Assembly (NCBI GenBank): GCA_015232165.1
Contig: JADGAE010000007.1
Coordinates: 1-22,604 of the forward strand
DNA: 22,604 nt
DNA from: Nitrospirota bacterium
GTDB taxonomy: Bacteria; Nitrospirota; Thermodesulfovibrionia; Thermodesulfovibrionales; Magnetobacteriaceae
Direction of reading: 5' to 3'
The notes under the pieces were generated by a model, which saw nothing but the letters and a program-made list of their open reading frames with translations, searched no databases and was not told the DNA's origin. The position numbers and the translations under genes were made by a program. Below, piece by piece: positions 1-8,541 of this stretch; position 1 is the stretch's first letter; each line of letters opens with the position of its first letter.

Positions 1-139
1 AAGGGGACTTCTTCGTGGCCGGGGCGCCTCGCCCCTCCCCTTGCGGGGGAGGTCAAGGAGGGGGTGCGGCAACACCCGCCGTGTGGGTGGAGCCGCCCTC
101 CTTTTTTTTCTTTTCTTAGGGCCAAATGCGATTGCCCTG
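1..139 (+). repeat. GC-rich palindromic repeat, copy A, cut by window edge
   Basis: This is the right-hand part of a dispersed repeat whose left end lies outside the window. Positions 34-52 form a CCTCCCC/GGGGAGG hairpin and 62-77 a GGGTG/CACCC hairpin. A third hairpin at 85-98 runs into a T tract. The outer end, AATGCGATTGCCCTG at 125-139, is identical to the terminal inverted repeats of the element at 7955-8119. Read in reverse, the core matches the core of that element, but copy A carries an extra hairpin module of about 25 bp, which the copy at 22497-22543 also has. The repeat relationship is seen directly; calling it a mobile element is inference. Confidence 0.8.
85..114 (+). terminator. 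Rho-independent terminator-like hairpin inside repeat A
   Basis: GGGTG (85-89) pairs with CGCCC (94-98), including one G-T pair, around a four-base loop. It is followed by TCC, eight T, C and four T. This is the classic shape of an intrinsic terminator for a rightward transcript arriving from outside the window. It also separates that transcript from the kinase gene at 203. Confidence 0.55.
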
Positions 140-202
140 ACAAATTAGGTATAGACAAATGTGTATAGAAAATGTTAAAAAAATCATAGGATTATATAAT
201 TA

Positions 203-3200
203 ATGGAGACAACATTACTGACGGAATGCACTCATTGTGGCACCAGATACAATGTGTCCTTAAAGAATGATGGCAAGAAGGCACGCTGTAAGAAGTGTGG
301 GAACAGCTTTGTAATAAAACGTACAGGTGCCGACGCCTTTGGCGGTGTTGACAGGGCAACAGGCCAACGACTGCCGGGGCAGTGGCTAACGGGCGATGTC
401 ATCATGAACCTCTACGAGGTGACCGGTATCCTTGGTGAGGGCGGCATGGGGACGGTGTACAAGGCACATCACCGTGGCTGGAATGTTGACCTGGCGGTGA
501 AAAGCCCGAAGCTCACCAAACCTAAAAAAACAAATGCACCTGAAAGATCTATACCTACCGTACCTGAAAAATCAGTTTCCACCACGCGCGGAAGATCCGT
601 TGGTGCAACAATTGACAAGCAAGTCGAACCTAAAAAAAGTCCTGGGGCCACCAACTTTGAGCAAGAGGCAGAGACGTGGGTAAACCTCGGGCTGCATCCC
701 AACATTGTCAGTTGTTACTATGTGCGCGAAATAGACGGCATCCCGCGGGTATTTGCAGAGTACATAGAGGGAGGAAGCCTCAACGACTGGATAGCCGGTG
801 GTAAACTCACCGAACTGGACAAGATGATAGACATCGCCATACAGTTTGCCTGGGGCCTTCAGTATGCGCATGACAAGGGGCTGATACACCAGGACGTCAA
901 ACCGGCAAACCTGATGATGACCACAAACGGCATAGCCAAGGTGACGGACTTCGGACTTGCCAAGGCCATGTCCGGTCTCGAAGAGGGCATTGATGCCAGC
1001 TTTACCCTGAGTTCCGTAAAAAGCACCGGCGGCATGACCCCGGCCTACTGCTCCCCGGAGCAGGCCAACCGTGATCGATTAACCATAAAGACCGATATAT
1101 GGTCGTGGGCCGTATCCATCCTTGTCATGTTTACCGGCGAGGTGACCTGGCCATCGGGGACAATAGCCGGAGAGGTGCTGAAGATGTACCTCGATGAAGG
1201 CAAATCCGCAGACAATTTGCCTTATATGCCGCCCAAGCTTGCCAAACTCCTGGGCAGATGCTTTGAGGAAGACATATTCAAACGCCCCGACAGCATGGCC
1301 GATATAGCACAGACGCTGATAGGTATCTACAAGGAAGTCACCGGCATGGACTACCTGCGTCAAACCCCCGTGATCAGCAAGGCCACGGCAGACAGCCTCA
1401 ACAACAGAGCCGTATCGCTGCTTGACCTTGGCAGACATGACGAGGCACAACGGCTCTGGATGGAGGCCGTCAAGCTGGAACCTCATCATCCTGAGTCTAC
1501 GTACAACCTTGGGCTGTTCAAGTGGCGCAGCGCCAAGATGTCCGACAACAACCTTATCAAGGAAATGGAAGAGGTACAGAGGTCTCACAAGGACGACTGG
1601 AGGGGGAGTTACCTGCTTGCCCAGGTACACCTTGAACGCGATGACTGTGCCTCTGCCATTTCCGTGTTATCCAACATTGGGGATGTCTATCTTCAAAGGG
1701 ATGATGTCAGGGCTGCCTATAACGAGGCCCAGGCACGCCTTGGTAACTCAAAGCGGTTGCTAACTACCTTTAACGAACATGATGGCGCCGTCACCGGCGT
1801 GTGCCTGAACAAGGATGGCAGTCGAGGGCTCTCTGCCGGCCAGGATTCAACACTCAAGCTCTGGAACACGAAGTCCGGTGAGTGTTTACAGGTATTCTTT
1901 GGCCACATGGGGGCTGTGACTGCGGCCTATCTCACACCCGATGCCCGTTATGTCATCTCCGGGGGGGTGGATAAGACCGTGCGGGTCTGGGATGCCTCAA
2001 CCGGATACTGTCTGCATACCCTAAAGGGACACAATACCACCGTAATGAGTGTTCACATAGACAAGGATGCCAAACACCCACTCTCCGGAAGCGAAGACGG
2101 CGCCGTCATAATGTGGGACCTGGCATCGGGACATTTCTTTCGCTCCTTTGGTGGACACAAGGGGGGGACGGCTGCCGTTATAACAGGCATTACAGCCGAA
2201 CACGTATTCTCTGCCGGCAAAGATGGCACCATCAAACTCTGGGAGGTCAATACCCTTAGATGCGTACACATATTCAAGGGACATACCGGCACGGTCAACT
2301 CCATCTCGATCAGCCAGGACGGCGAAAGCATGATATCGGGTGGCTCCGACAAGACCATACTCCTGTGGGATATACCATCCAGGGACTGCCTCAAGACCTT
2401 GTCCGAGCACGTTGACGTCGTGACGTCGGTTGTCCTGAGCTGGGGGGGAAGAACCGCTCTGTCTGGAAGCGCTGATAAAACCGTTAAACAGTGGGAAGTC
2501 TCAACCGGAAGGTGCACGCGCACCTTTGCATCGGACAATGAAGGGATATCCTCAGTCTACATGAGTATGGATGGCAAGCTGGCCATATCCGGCAGTTACG
2601 ACGGCGCCATACACCTCTGGCAAATCGACTCTGAAGGACAGCCCTACCAGGCCCCAATGATGCTGTCTCAGGTGCTTAAGAGTGAAACGGCCTTGTCGGC
2701 AATGGTGACCTACGGCAAGGAGCTGGCAAGCGCCCAGAAGGCACAGGCCTTAGGGGATTTCGCAAAAATAGCCGTACACATACACAATGCCCGACAGCAG
2801 AAGGGATACAGCCGTGCCTCCGAGGCCATGAATATATGGAAAGGTCTCTATACTCGCTTCCCACGCACAGGGCTAAACGGGGCATGGGAGGGGGCCACCT
2901 TGAAGGAGCATGAGGGGGCCGTCAACTCTATCTCCATCGATGACAGGAGCAGATACCTCTTGTCGGCCAGTGCCGATGGCACCTTGAAGTTGTGGGATAT
3001 AGAGGAAGGGTACTGTATACGTACCTTTAAGGCACATACCGGCTCCGTGCTCTGTTCCGTGTTAAGCGCAGATGGTGAGCTTGCCCTGTCGGCCAGTGCC
3101 GACTCTACAATTAGACTATGGGAGACGTCACGGGAGCGTGAAAAGCGCGTATTCAGAGGACATGTCGGTCCGGTCAGGGGGATTGGTATTAGTTATGACG

Positions 3201-4009
3201 GCCGCCTGGCTCTCTCATGTGGCAGCGATAGTACACTAAGGGTATGGGATGTCAATACGGGCAAGGAATTAAAAAGATTTGAGGGCCATGATGGCGCGGT
3301 GAACTCCGTCAGTCTTGCCATGGATGGTAGATTTGCCATCTCCGGCAGCGCCGATAACAAGATAAGTCGGTGGGAGATAGCAGGGTTTATGAAGAGCTTA
3401 AATACGTTTGCCGGACATTCCGGTAATGTAACCTCCGTATACATGAGCCACGATGGCAAAATGGCCGTCTCCGGCAGCGAAGACAAGACCGTCAGGATAT
3501 GGGATATATCCACGGGACAGTGCATACGGACCCTTGACGGCCACACCGCACCGGTTACGTGTGTGTACATGACCCTTGACAACGCATACATATTCTCCGG
3601 CAGCATGGACAATACTATACGCCTGTGGAACACCAAATCCGGTGGGTGTATACGAGTCTTCCAGGGACACCTGCACGCCATCCAGTCCGTGATCATGAGC
3701 AGGGATGGTCGGATGGCAGCATCGGCCGGCGACGATGGCAGCATCAAACTCTGGATGCTTGACTGGGAGCTTAATGTCAATCCCGTTAAGGATTGGAATC
3801 CCGCCGCCAACAGCTACCTCGATATATTTCTGACCAACCACACCCCATATATTGACAAGCTCACCAGAAGGGGACAGCCCGTGTGGAATAACACTGACCT
3901 TGAAGACCTCTTGTTCATGCTGGGTTGTGCAGGCTATGGTTATCTCTCTGCCGGCACCGTCGATGCCGAACTTAAGAAAATGGTCAAGCAGAAAATGAAA
4001 AAATTTTGA
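203..4009 (+). CDS. Zinc-ribbon Ser/Thr protein kinase with TPR and two seven-bladed WD40 propellers
   Basis: This is a 1268-residue eukaryotic-type Ser/Thr kinase. A small zinc ribbon (MJ0042 type) has C9, C12, C29 and C32. The kinase domain begins near Y71 with a GEGGMG glycine loop, followed by K100, probable helix-C E155, the catalytic loop HQDVKPAN (D231) and D249-F-G. The loop has HQD where HRD is usual. A TPR-like helical stretch spans about 395-490. Seven WD40 blades cover about 515-810, a helical linker follows to about 898, and seven more blades cover about 900-1186. The C-terminal 80 residues are not recognised. No signal peptide or membrane helix is visible, so it is probably cytoplasmic. 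Substrates are unknown; the propellers are likely protein-docking platforms. The only ribosome-binding candidate is a weak AGGA 10 bases before the ATG, and no convincing promoter was seen. The REC/GGDEF/EAL gene starts 16 bases after its stop. Confidence 0.93.
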   Translation: METTLLTECTHCGTRYNVSLKNDGKKARCKKCGNSFVIKRTGADAFGGVDRATGQRLPGQWLTGDVIMNLYEVTGILGEGGMGTVYKAHHRGWNVDLAVKSPKLTKPKKTNAPERSIPTVPEKSVSTTRGRSVGATIDKQVEPKKSPGATNFEQEAETWVNLGLHPNIVSCYYVREIDGIPRVFAEYIEGGSLNDWIAGGKLTELDKMIDIAIQFAWGLQYAHDKGLIHQDVKPANLMMTTNGIAKVTDFGLAKAMSGLEEGIDASFTLSSVKSTGGMTPAYCSPEQANRDRLTIKTDIWSWAVSILVMFTGEVTWPSGTIAGEVLKMYLDEGKSADNLPYMPPKLAKLLGRCFEEDIFKRPDSMADIAQTLIGIYKEVTGMDYLRQTPVISKATADSLNNRAVSLLDLGRHDEAQRLWMEAVKLEPHHPESTYNLGLFKWRSAKMSDNNLIKEMEEVQRSHKDDWRGSYLLAQVHLERDDCASAISVLSNIGDVYLQRDDVRAAYNEAQARLGNSKRLLTTFNEHDGAVTGVCLNKDGSRGLSAGQDSTLKLWNTKSGECLQVFFGHMGAVTAAYLTPDARYVISGGVDKTVRVWDASTGYCLHTLKGHNTTVMSVHIDKDAKHPLSGSEDGAVIMWDLASGHFFRSFGGHKGGTAAVITGITAEHVFSAGKDGTIKLWEVNTLRCVHIFKGHTGTVNSISISQDGESMISGGSDKTILLWDIPSRDCLKTLSEHVDVVTSVVLSWGGRTALSGSADKTVKQWEVSTGRCTRTFASDNEGISSVYMSMDGKLAISGSYDGAIHLWQIDSEGQPYQAPMMLSQVLKSETALSAMVTYGKELASAQKAQALGDFAKIAVHIHNARQQKGYSRASEAMNIWKGLYTRFPRTGLNGAWEGATLKEHEGAVNSISIDDRSRYLLSASADGTLKLWDIEEGYCIRTFKAHTGSVLCSVLSADGELALSASADSTIRLWETSREREKRVFRGHVGPVRGIGISYDGRLALSCGSDSTLRVWDVNTGKELKRFEGHDGAVNSVSLAMDGRFAISGSADNKISRWEIAGFMKSLNTFAGHSGNVTSVYMSHDGKMAVSGSEDKTVRIWDISTGQCIRTLDGHTAPVTCVYMTLDNAYIFSGSMDNTIRLWNTKSGGCIRVFQGHLHAIQSVIMSRDGRMAASAGDDGSIKLWMLDWELNVNPVKDWNPAANSYLDIFLTNHTPYIDKLTRRGQPVWNNTDLEDLLFMLGCAGYGYLSAGTVDAELKKMVKQKMKKF

Positions 4010-4025
4010 ACGAGGAAGACTCCAT

Positions 4026-7000
4026 ATGAGCATACTGATTGTTGATGACTCGGCAGATATGTTAAAGCTGCTGAAGTTGTTTTTAAAGACGGCGGGATAT
4101 ACGGATACATTATTTGCCGAGTCCGCACAGCATGCCTTTAAACACCTGGGGATCGACGGCCCTGACAGTTCGAATGTACCCCCTTCCGTGGAGCTCATAC
4201 TGATGGATATAATGATGCCCGGGATCGACGGCATAGAGGCCTGTGCCCGGATAAAATCCCATGAACACCTGCGGGATATCCCTATTATAATGGTTTCTGC
4301 CATCACGGAGGCAAGGAGTTTGCAAGCAGCCTTTAATGCCGGGGCCGTGGACTATGTCACCAAGCCTGTAAACAAGATAGAGCTTGTTACGCGAGTTACG
4401 ACGGTATTGAAGCTGAAGGCCGAGTTTGACAGTCGTAAGGCCCGCGAAAAGGAACTGGTAGGGTTAAACAAACAATTGACGGAAAAAAACAAGCTGCTAA
4501 ATCAATTGAGCTCCATCGACTTTCTGACAAACATTGCCAACCGTCGCACGTTTGAACAAATACTGGACAGTGAGTACAAGCGTGCGATTCGAAACGCTTC
4601 TCCGCTGTCTGCACTTATGATAGACATAGATTTCTTTAAGGATTACAACGACACCTATGGTCACAATGCCGGGGATGAGTGCATAAGGGCCGTTGCCGGA
4701 GCCCTGCAGGATACCCTCAAGCGTCCAGCTGACATCGTTGCCAGATACGGGGGGGAGGAGTTTGTTGTGTTGCTGCCCAATACAGACATTGATGGGGCAG
4801 TCCGTGTTGCAGAGGGTATGCGAGCCAGGGTGCAGCTACTGGCAATACCACATGCAAAATCAAAGACGGCAAATACTATCACCGTCAGTATTGGGGCGGC
4901 CTCTGTAGTGCCATCGGATAATATCTCTATGGAGGCGTTGATTATATCCGCCGATAAGGCCCTGTATGATGCAAAGCATGACGGCAGAAACAGGGTAAAG
5001 GCATATGTCAAAACTGACGATGATTCCGCAGCTTCAAAGAAAAAAGATGTCACCGCACCCTCCCAATACAGGGCAAAGAAGGAGCTGTCTCAGGCCGTGC
5101 TGGATTGTCTTGCCATAAACGTTGCCGTCCTGGACTGTGCCGGTGGTATGGTCAGCGTCAATCAGTCCTGGAGGGATTATGCCATACGGCAAGACGGCTC
5201 CTGTCTGTTGAGTATCACCGCAGGGGCCAATTATATCGAGAAGTGTTCAACCATCGAGGGATATTGTACGCAGTACGGTATGACGGCCAGTGCCGGCGTT
5301 TCGGCAGTGCTCAACGGGCAGATGCAGCGGTTTGAGTGTGAATATCTGTGCAAGGAAAATACCTGGTTTCTCCTGCAGGCAGTCCCCCTGGACGGGGAAG
5401 ATGGCGGTGTGGTAGTATCTTACTTTGACATCACAAGGCTTAAGAGCGCCGAGGCGGAGATAAAGACACTTTATGCGGCCGTTGACGAAAGCATAAACAT
5501 TATATATATCACGGATAAAAACGCCAGGATACAATACGCAAACAAGACCTTTGAACATATAACGGGCTACACGAAGGCCGAGGTCATAGGCACGACACCC
5601 CATCTGCTGTCATCAGGACAGACCACGCAGGAGCAGTACAACGGCCTGTGGAACACGATCAGCACCGGAAAGACGTGGCGTGGCATCTTTAAGAACAAGA
5701 AGAAAGACGGCGAGTTTTTCTGGATCAACGGCCTTGTCTCCGTGATCAAAAACGACGCAGGTGAGATCACCAACTATCTGGCTATCCAGGAAGACATCAC
5801 CGACAAGATGAAGTCACGGCAGACCATCGAATACATCTCCTCATATGACAGGACAACGAGGCTCTTAAACCGTAACAGGTTTATGGAGTTGCTGGACCAG
5901 TGGATTGTTGCAGAGGCCAGCAAGGGGGGTGGTGCAGGTGGTGCCATGCTCGTGATCAACCTCGATGCCTTTAAGCTCATCAACGACACCTATGGCTACA
6001 TCGTGGGGGATGAGTTCCTGGCAAGCATTGCCGACATGCTCAGGCGCAATTTCGCCGGAGATAACGCCTATGGCGATGACAAAGAGACCGATCCTTCGCC
6101 TGACGGTAATATGAAGGCCATCGTAGGGCGCATCGGGGGTGATGAGTTTGGCATCTTTCTGCCCGGCACAAACGCCAATGACGCCGCAACACATGCAGAG
6201 ACCATACGCAAGCAGATAGAGGCGATGCGTTTCTCCGAGGCCCTCATACGCACATCGGCCAGCATCGGGATCGTCCTGTACCCCGACCACGGGGCCTCCA
6301 CCAAGGAACTGATGAGCCGTGGCGATGCCGCCATCTATCGCGCCAAGGAGCTTGGTCAAAACCGCTCTCATATCTACAGCAATGAGGACCGATATCTGGA
6401 AGACATTCAACTGCGCCTGCAGGAGAGGGAGCAGATCAAATGGGCGATTGAAAACAACCGCTTTGTCCCCTGGTTTCAGCCCATCCTCAACCTCAAAACA
6501 AACAGGATATCGCACTATGAGGCCCTTGCCAGGATGCAGATTGATGAGACACGGGTTCTATATCCGTCGTCGTTTTTGTATACGGCGGAAAAGTACGGTT
6601 TTATTAGTTCCATTGACAAGATGATAATACAAAAGACCCTTATGATGCAGTCCCGGATTGCCGCCACCAGGCCTCACCTGTCCTTTAGTATGAACCTTTC
6701 GGGCAAGGACCTGGGCGATGAACATCTCCTGCAGTTTATCAAGGAGCGGATATCTGACATCAATATTGATCCAACGTGCTTGATCTTTGAGATCACCGAG
6801 ACTGCGGCCATCGGCGACCTTACCAAGGCCATCAGGTCTATCAGGGGGCTCAAGGAGCTGGGGTGTCGGATATCGCTTGATGACTTTGGGGTGGGCTTTA
6901 CGTCCTTTAAATATCTCAAGGACATGGAGGTGGATTACATCAAGATAGACGGCTCATTTGTCAGAAATCTGCTATCCGGCGACGAAAACCGGCACATAGT

Positions 7001-7172
7001 AAAGGCCATCAGGGACATGGCCGGTGGGATGGGTGTTATGACCGTTGCCGAGTTTGTCGAGGACATCGAGACGATGAACCTGCTCAAGGAGTATGGGGTG
7101 GATTATGCCCAGGGCTATCTTATTGGTAAGCCGGCCCCTGAGTTAAGGCAAGAAGAGACCTTTTTAGGGTGA
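4026..7172 (+). CDS. REC-GGDEF-PAS-PAS-GGDEF-EAL cyclic-di-GMP signalling protein
   Basis: This is a 1048-residue response regulator that should both make and degrade c-di-GMP. The receiver domain (about 1-125) has D7/D8, phospho-acceptor D61 and K113. GGDEF-1 (about 165-328) has an intact DID metal motif, GGEEF at 242-246 and an inhibitory I-site R233-P-A-D236, five residues before it, so it is probably an active, feedback-inhibited cyclase. Two PAS domains follow, at about 355-475 (weaker) and 485-605. GGDEF-2 (about 610-780) has GGDEF at 704-708 but INLD where DxD normally binds the metal, and no I-site. The EAL domain (about 800-1045) keeps E832-A-L, NLSG, FEITET, DDFG, the K/D pair, AEFVE and the late Gln, so it is probably an active phosphodiesterase. 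Start: GAGGA lies 9 bases before the ATG. No membrane helix is visible. Its neighbours suggest co-transcription with the kinase. Confidence 0.95.
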   Translation: MSILIVDDSADMLKLLKLFLKTAGYTDTLFAESAQHAFKHLGIDGPDSSNVPPSVELILMDIMMPGIDGIEACARIKSHEHLRDIPIIMVSAITEARSLQAAFNAGAVDYVTKPVNKIELVTRVTTVLKLKAEFDSRKAREKELVGLNKQLTEKNKLLNQLSSIDFLTNIANRRTFEQILDSEYKRAIRNASPLSALMIDIDFFKDYNDTYGHNAGDECIRAVAGALQDTLKRPADIVARYGGEEFVVLLPNTDIDGAVRVAEGMRARVQLLAIPHAKSKTANTITVSIGAASVVPSDNISMEALIISADKALYDAKHDGRNRVKAYVKTDDDSAASKKKDVTAPSQYRAKKELSQAVLDCLAINVAVLDCAGGMVSVNQSWRDYAIRQDGSCLLSITAGANYIEKCSTIEGYCTQYGMTASAGVSAVLNGQMQRFECEYLCKENTWFLLQAVPLDGEDGGVVVSYFDITRLKSAEAEIKTLYAAVDESINIIYITDKNARIQYANKTFEHITGYTKAEVIGTTPHLLSSGQTTQEQYNGLWNTISTGKTWRGIFKNKKKDGEFFWINGLVSVIKNDAGEITNYLAIQEDITDKMKSRQTIEYISSYDRTTRLLNRNRFMELLDQWIVAEASKGGGAGGAMLVINLDAFKLINDTYGYIVGDEFLASIADMLRRNFAGDNAYGDDKETDPSPDGNMKAIVGRIGGDEFGIFLPGTNANDAATHAETIRKQIEAMRFSEALIRTSASIGIVLYPDHGASTKELMSRGDAAIYRAKELGQNRSHIYSNEDRYLEDIQLRLQEREQIKWAIENNRFVPWFQPILNLKTNRISHYEALARMQIDETRVLYPSSFLYTAEKYGFISSIDKMIIQKTLMMQSRIAATRPHLSFSMNLSGKDLGDEHLLQFIKERISDINIDPTCLIFEITETAAIGDLTKAIRSIRGLKELGCRISLDDFGVGFTSFKYLKDMEVDYIKIDGSFVRNLLSGDENRHIVKAIRDMAGGMGVMTVAEFVEDIETMNLLKEYGVDYAQGYLIGKPAPELRQEETFLG

Positions 7173-7179
7173 TGTATTC

Positions 7180-7971
7180 TTGACAACACCACCCGCGGAC
7201 ATCGTCCTGGATAGGGGCGGCAAGCAGGATGCCCTGTATGAATTCCCCTACCACTACATCCCAACACTCAACAACGGTAATTTTTCGCCGACACGCTCAC
7301 TGAGGTGGGGGTATGAGTATATCTCATACGTCCGGTTTGTCCTGGAAAGGGTCAGGGACATCCCCTTTGACACGATGCTTGACGTTGGCTGTGGTGATGG
7401 CAGGTTTCTCTATGAGGCCTCACGGGTGTTATCAAACAAGCAGTTGAAGGGGATAGACGTCTCCGCCAGGGCAATTGGGTTTGCGAGGGCGTTTAATCCC
7501 GACCTAGAGCTGATCGTCGGGGATATCAACGACAGGGGTTTGTTCAACGTAAAGTTTGACGTCATAACCCTCGTGGAGGTACTTGAACACATCGCCCCCG
7601 GTGACATTGCCGATTTTGTCGGCTCCATTGCTTACCACCTCAAGGACGATGGCCTCTTGCTCTTGACGGTTCCGAGCAAGAACGTTAAGTTAAACACAAA
7701 GCACTACCAGCACTTTGATATGGCCTCTCTGCAAACCGTTTTGGTGCCGACATTGCGCATACTCGACAGGCATTTTATCAACAGGATATCAATCCTGACA
7801 CTCATTATGGAAAAACTCCTTGTAAACAGGCTGTTTATACTAAATCAGCGTCATATCTTAAACGCCGTCTACTCCTTTTATGAGAGACATTTACTCCAGG
7901 CGGACGAGGCGAACTGTAAGCGGATATGTCTGTTATGTCAAAAAACTGTCTCTCCAGGGCAATCGCATTAG
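7180..7971 (+). CDS. Class I SAM-dependent methyltransferase
   Basis: This 263-residue protein has a Rossmann-type methyltransferase core. Motif I is LDVGCGDGRF (about residues 66-75), followed by an acidic loop GIDVS, a GDIND motif and VEVLEH. This pattern is typical of the UbiG/Methyltransf_11/23 group that modifies small molecules, lipids or sugars; the acceptor cannot be named. The TTG start lies 7 bases after the upstream stop, with AGGGTGATG just upstream as ribosome-binding site, so it is probably translated in the same operon. The last codons (GQSH and the stop) are encoded by the left inverted end of the MITE-like element at 7955-8119. The natural C-terminus may therefore have been replaced. 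Confidence 0.87.
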   Translation: MTTPPADIVLDRGGKQDALYEFPYHYIPTLNNGNFSPTRSLRWGYEYISYVRFVLERVRDIPFDTMLDVGCGDGRFLYEASRVLSNKQLKGIDVSARAIGFARAFNPDLELIVGDINDRGLFNVKFDVITLVEVLEHIAPGDIADFVGSIAYHLKDDGLLLLTVPSKNVKLNTKHYQHFDMASLQTVLVPTLRILDRHFINRISILTLIMEKLLVNRLFILNQRHILNAVYSFYERHLLQADEANCKRICLLCQKTVSPGQSH

Positions 7972-8119
7972 ACTCTAAGAAAAAAAAAGGAGGGCGGCTC
8001 CGCCCCCTCCTTGACCTCCCCCGCAAGGGGACCAGTCCCCTTGACCCCATAATTAAGTACATGTTATCTCATTCAGTATACCTTCATCAATGCAGCAGAT
8101 TTCAAATGCGATTGCCCTG
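7955..8119. mobile_element. MITE-like element with 15-bp perfect inverted ends, copy B
   Basis: The ends are CAGGGCAATCGCATT (7955-7969) and its exact reverse complement AATGCGATTGCCCTG (8105-8119). Between them lies a GC-rich palindromic core (about 7989-8049), with a poly-A run on its left that becomes a T tract on the minus strand, and an AT-rich right half. The ten bases outside each end, ACTGTCTCTC and CCCGTCTCTC, match at 8 of 10 positions in the register expected of a target-site duplication. It has no transposase and would need one in trans. The left end lies inside the methyltransferase reading frame. A 69-codon reading frame across it (7926-8135) is a by-product of the repeat. Confidence 0.7.
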
Positions 8120-8157
8120 CCCGTCTCTCATCTGAACATGTATTTTTTTACAGGACA

Positions 8158-8166
8158 TGGTATAAT
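8158..8166 (+). promoter_or_regulatory. Extended -10 promoter for the Hpt gene
   Basis: TGGTATAAT is a perfect -10 hexamer (8161-8166) with the TGn extension. No good -35 box is visible 17 bases upstream, as often seen with extended -10 promoters. It lies downstream of the mobile element and predicts a leader of about 35 bases. Confidence 0.5.
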
Positions 8167-8207
8167 ATCAACAAATAGCATGCAAAGAAAACAGAAGGAG
8201 GGAAGAC

Positions 8208-8498
8208 ATGATAGTCAAGGTTGATGAAGAACTCAGTGGTATAGTCCCCCAATATCTGTCAAAAAGAAGGGATGAGATTGATGATATGAAAAAGGCCCTC
8301 TCTGAAAGTGATATGGAGGGGTTACGTGTCATAGGTCATAAGTTGAAGGGCTCTGGCGGGGGATATGGGTTTGACTATCTCACGGAGGTTGGAAAGGCCA
8401 TTGAGGTGGCAGCAAAGGCATCTGACGCGCAAGAGATCGTAAGACAAGTGCAACTGCTTGAAGAGTTCCTTGATCAGGTCGAGGTGGTATACGAATAA
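8208..8498 (+). CDS. Orphan histidine phosphotransfer (Hpt) domain protein
   Basis: This is a 96-residue stand-alone Hpt domain that would carry a phosphoryl group between a hybrid kinase and a response regulator. The signature HKLKGSGGGYGF puts the phospho-accepting histidine at H44, followed by the Gly-rich turn, with amphipathic helices on both sides. There is no kinase, receiver or membrane segment. The AAGGAGGG ribosome-binding site (8195-8202) is strong, 5 bases before the ATG. No kinase gene adjoins it, so its partners are unknown. Receiver-domain proteins in the window (4026-7172 and 18137-19255) are candidates by proximity only. It reads toward nth with a gap of 43 bases and may share its transcript. 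Confidence 0.88.
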   Translation: MIVKVDEELSGIVPQYLSKRRDEIDDMKKALSESDMEGLRVIGHKLKGSGGGYGFDYLTEVGKAIEVAAKASDAQEIVRQVQLLEEFLDQVEVVYE

Positions 8499-8541
8499 TG
8501 CACGAGGTTCAAAAAGACCTCAGGATGCAGACATTAAATCT

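Noticed and set aside
1..113. CRISPR array or rRNA-like structure in the GC-rich start
   Set aside because: No regularly spaced identical repeats and no rRNA motifs. It is a set of hairpins shared with three other loci.
195..200. TATAAT just before the kinase start
   Set aside because: It lies 2 bases before the ATG, so transcription would begin inside the gene. No -35 box fits.
1717..3810. Several minus-strand frames of 60-205 codons across the WD40 region
   Set aside because: They mirror the repetitive WD40 coding sequence, have no recognisable domain or start signals, and the plus-strand gene is certain.
7926..8135. Reading frame of 69 codons with repeated Lys/Arg/Pro-rich middle
   Set aside because: It lies almost wholly inside the mobile element and overlaps the methyltransferase end. 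The GC-rich palindrome explains the protein-like repeat.
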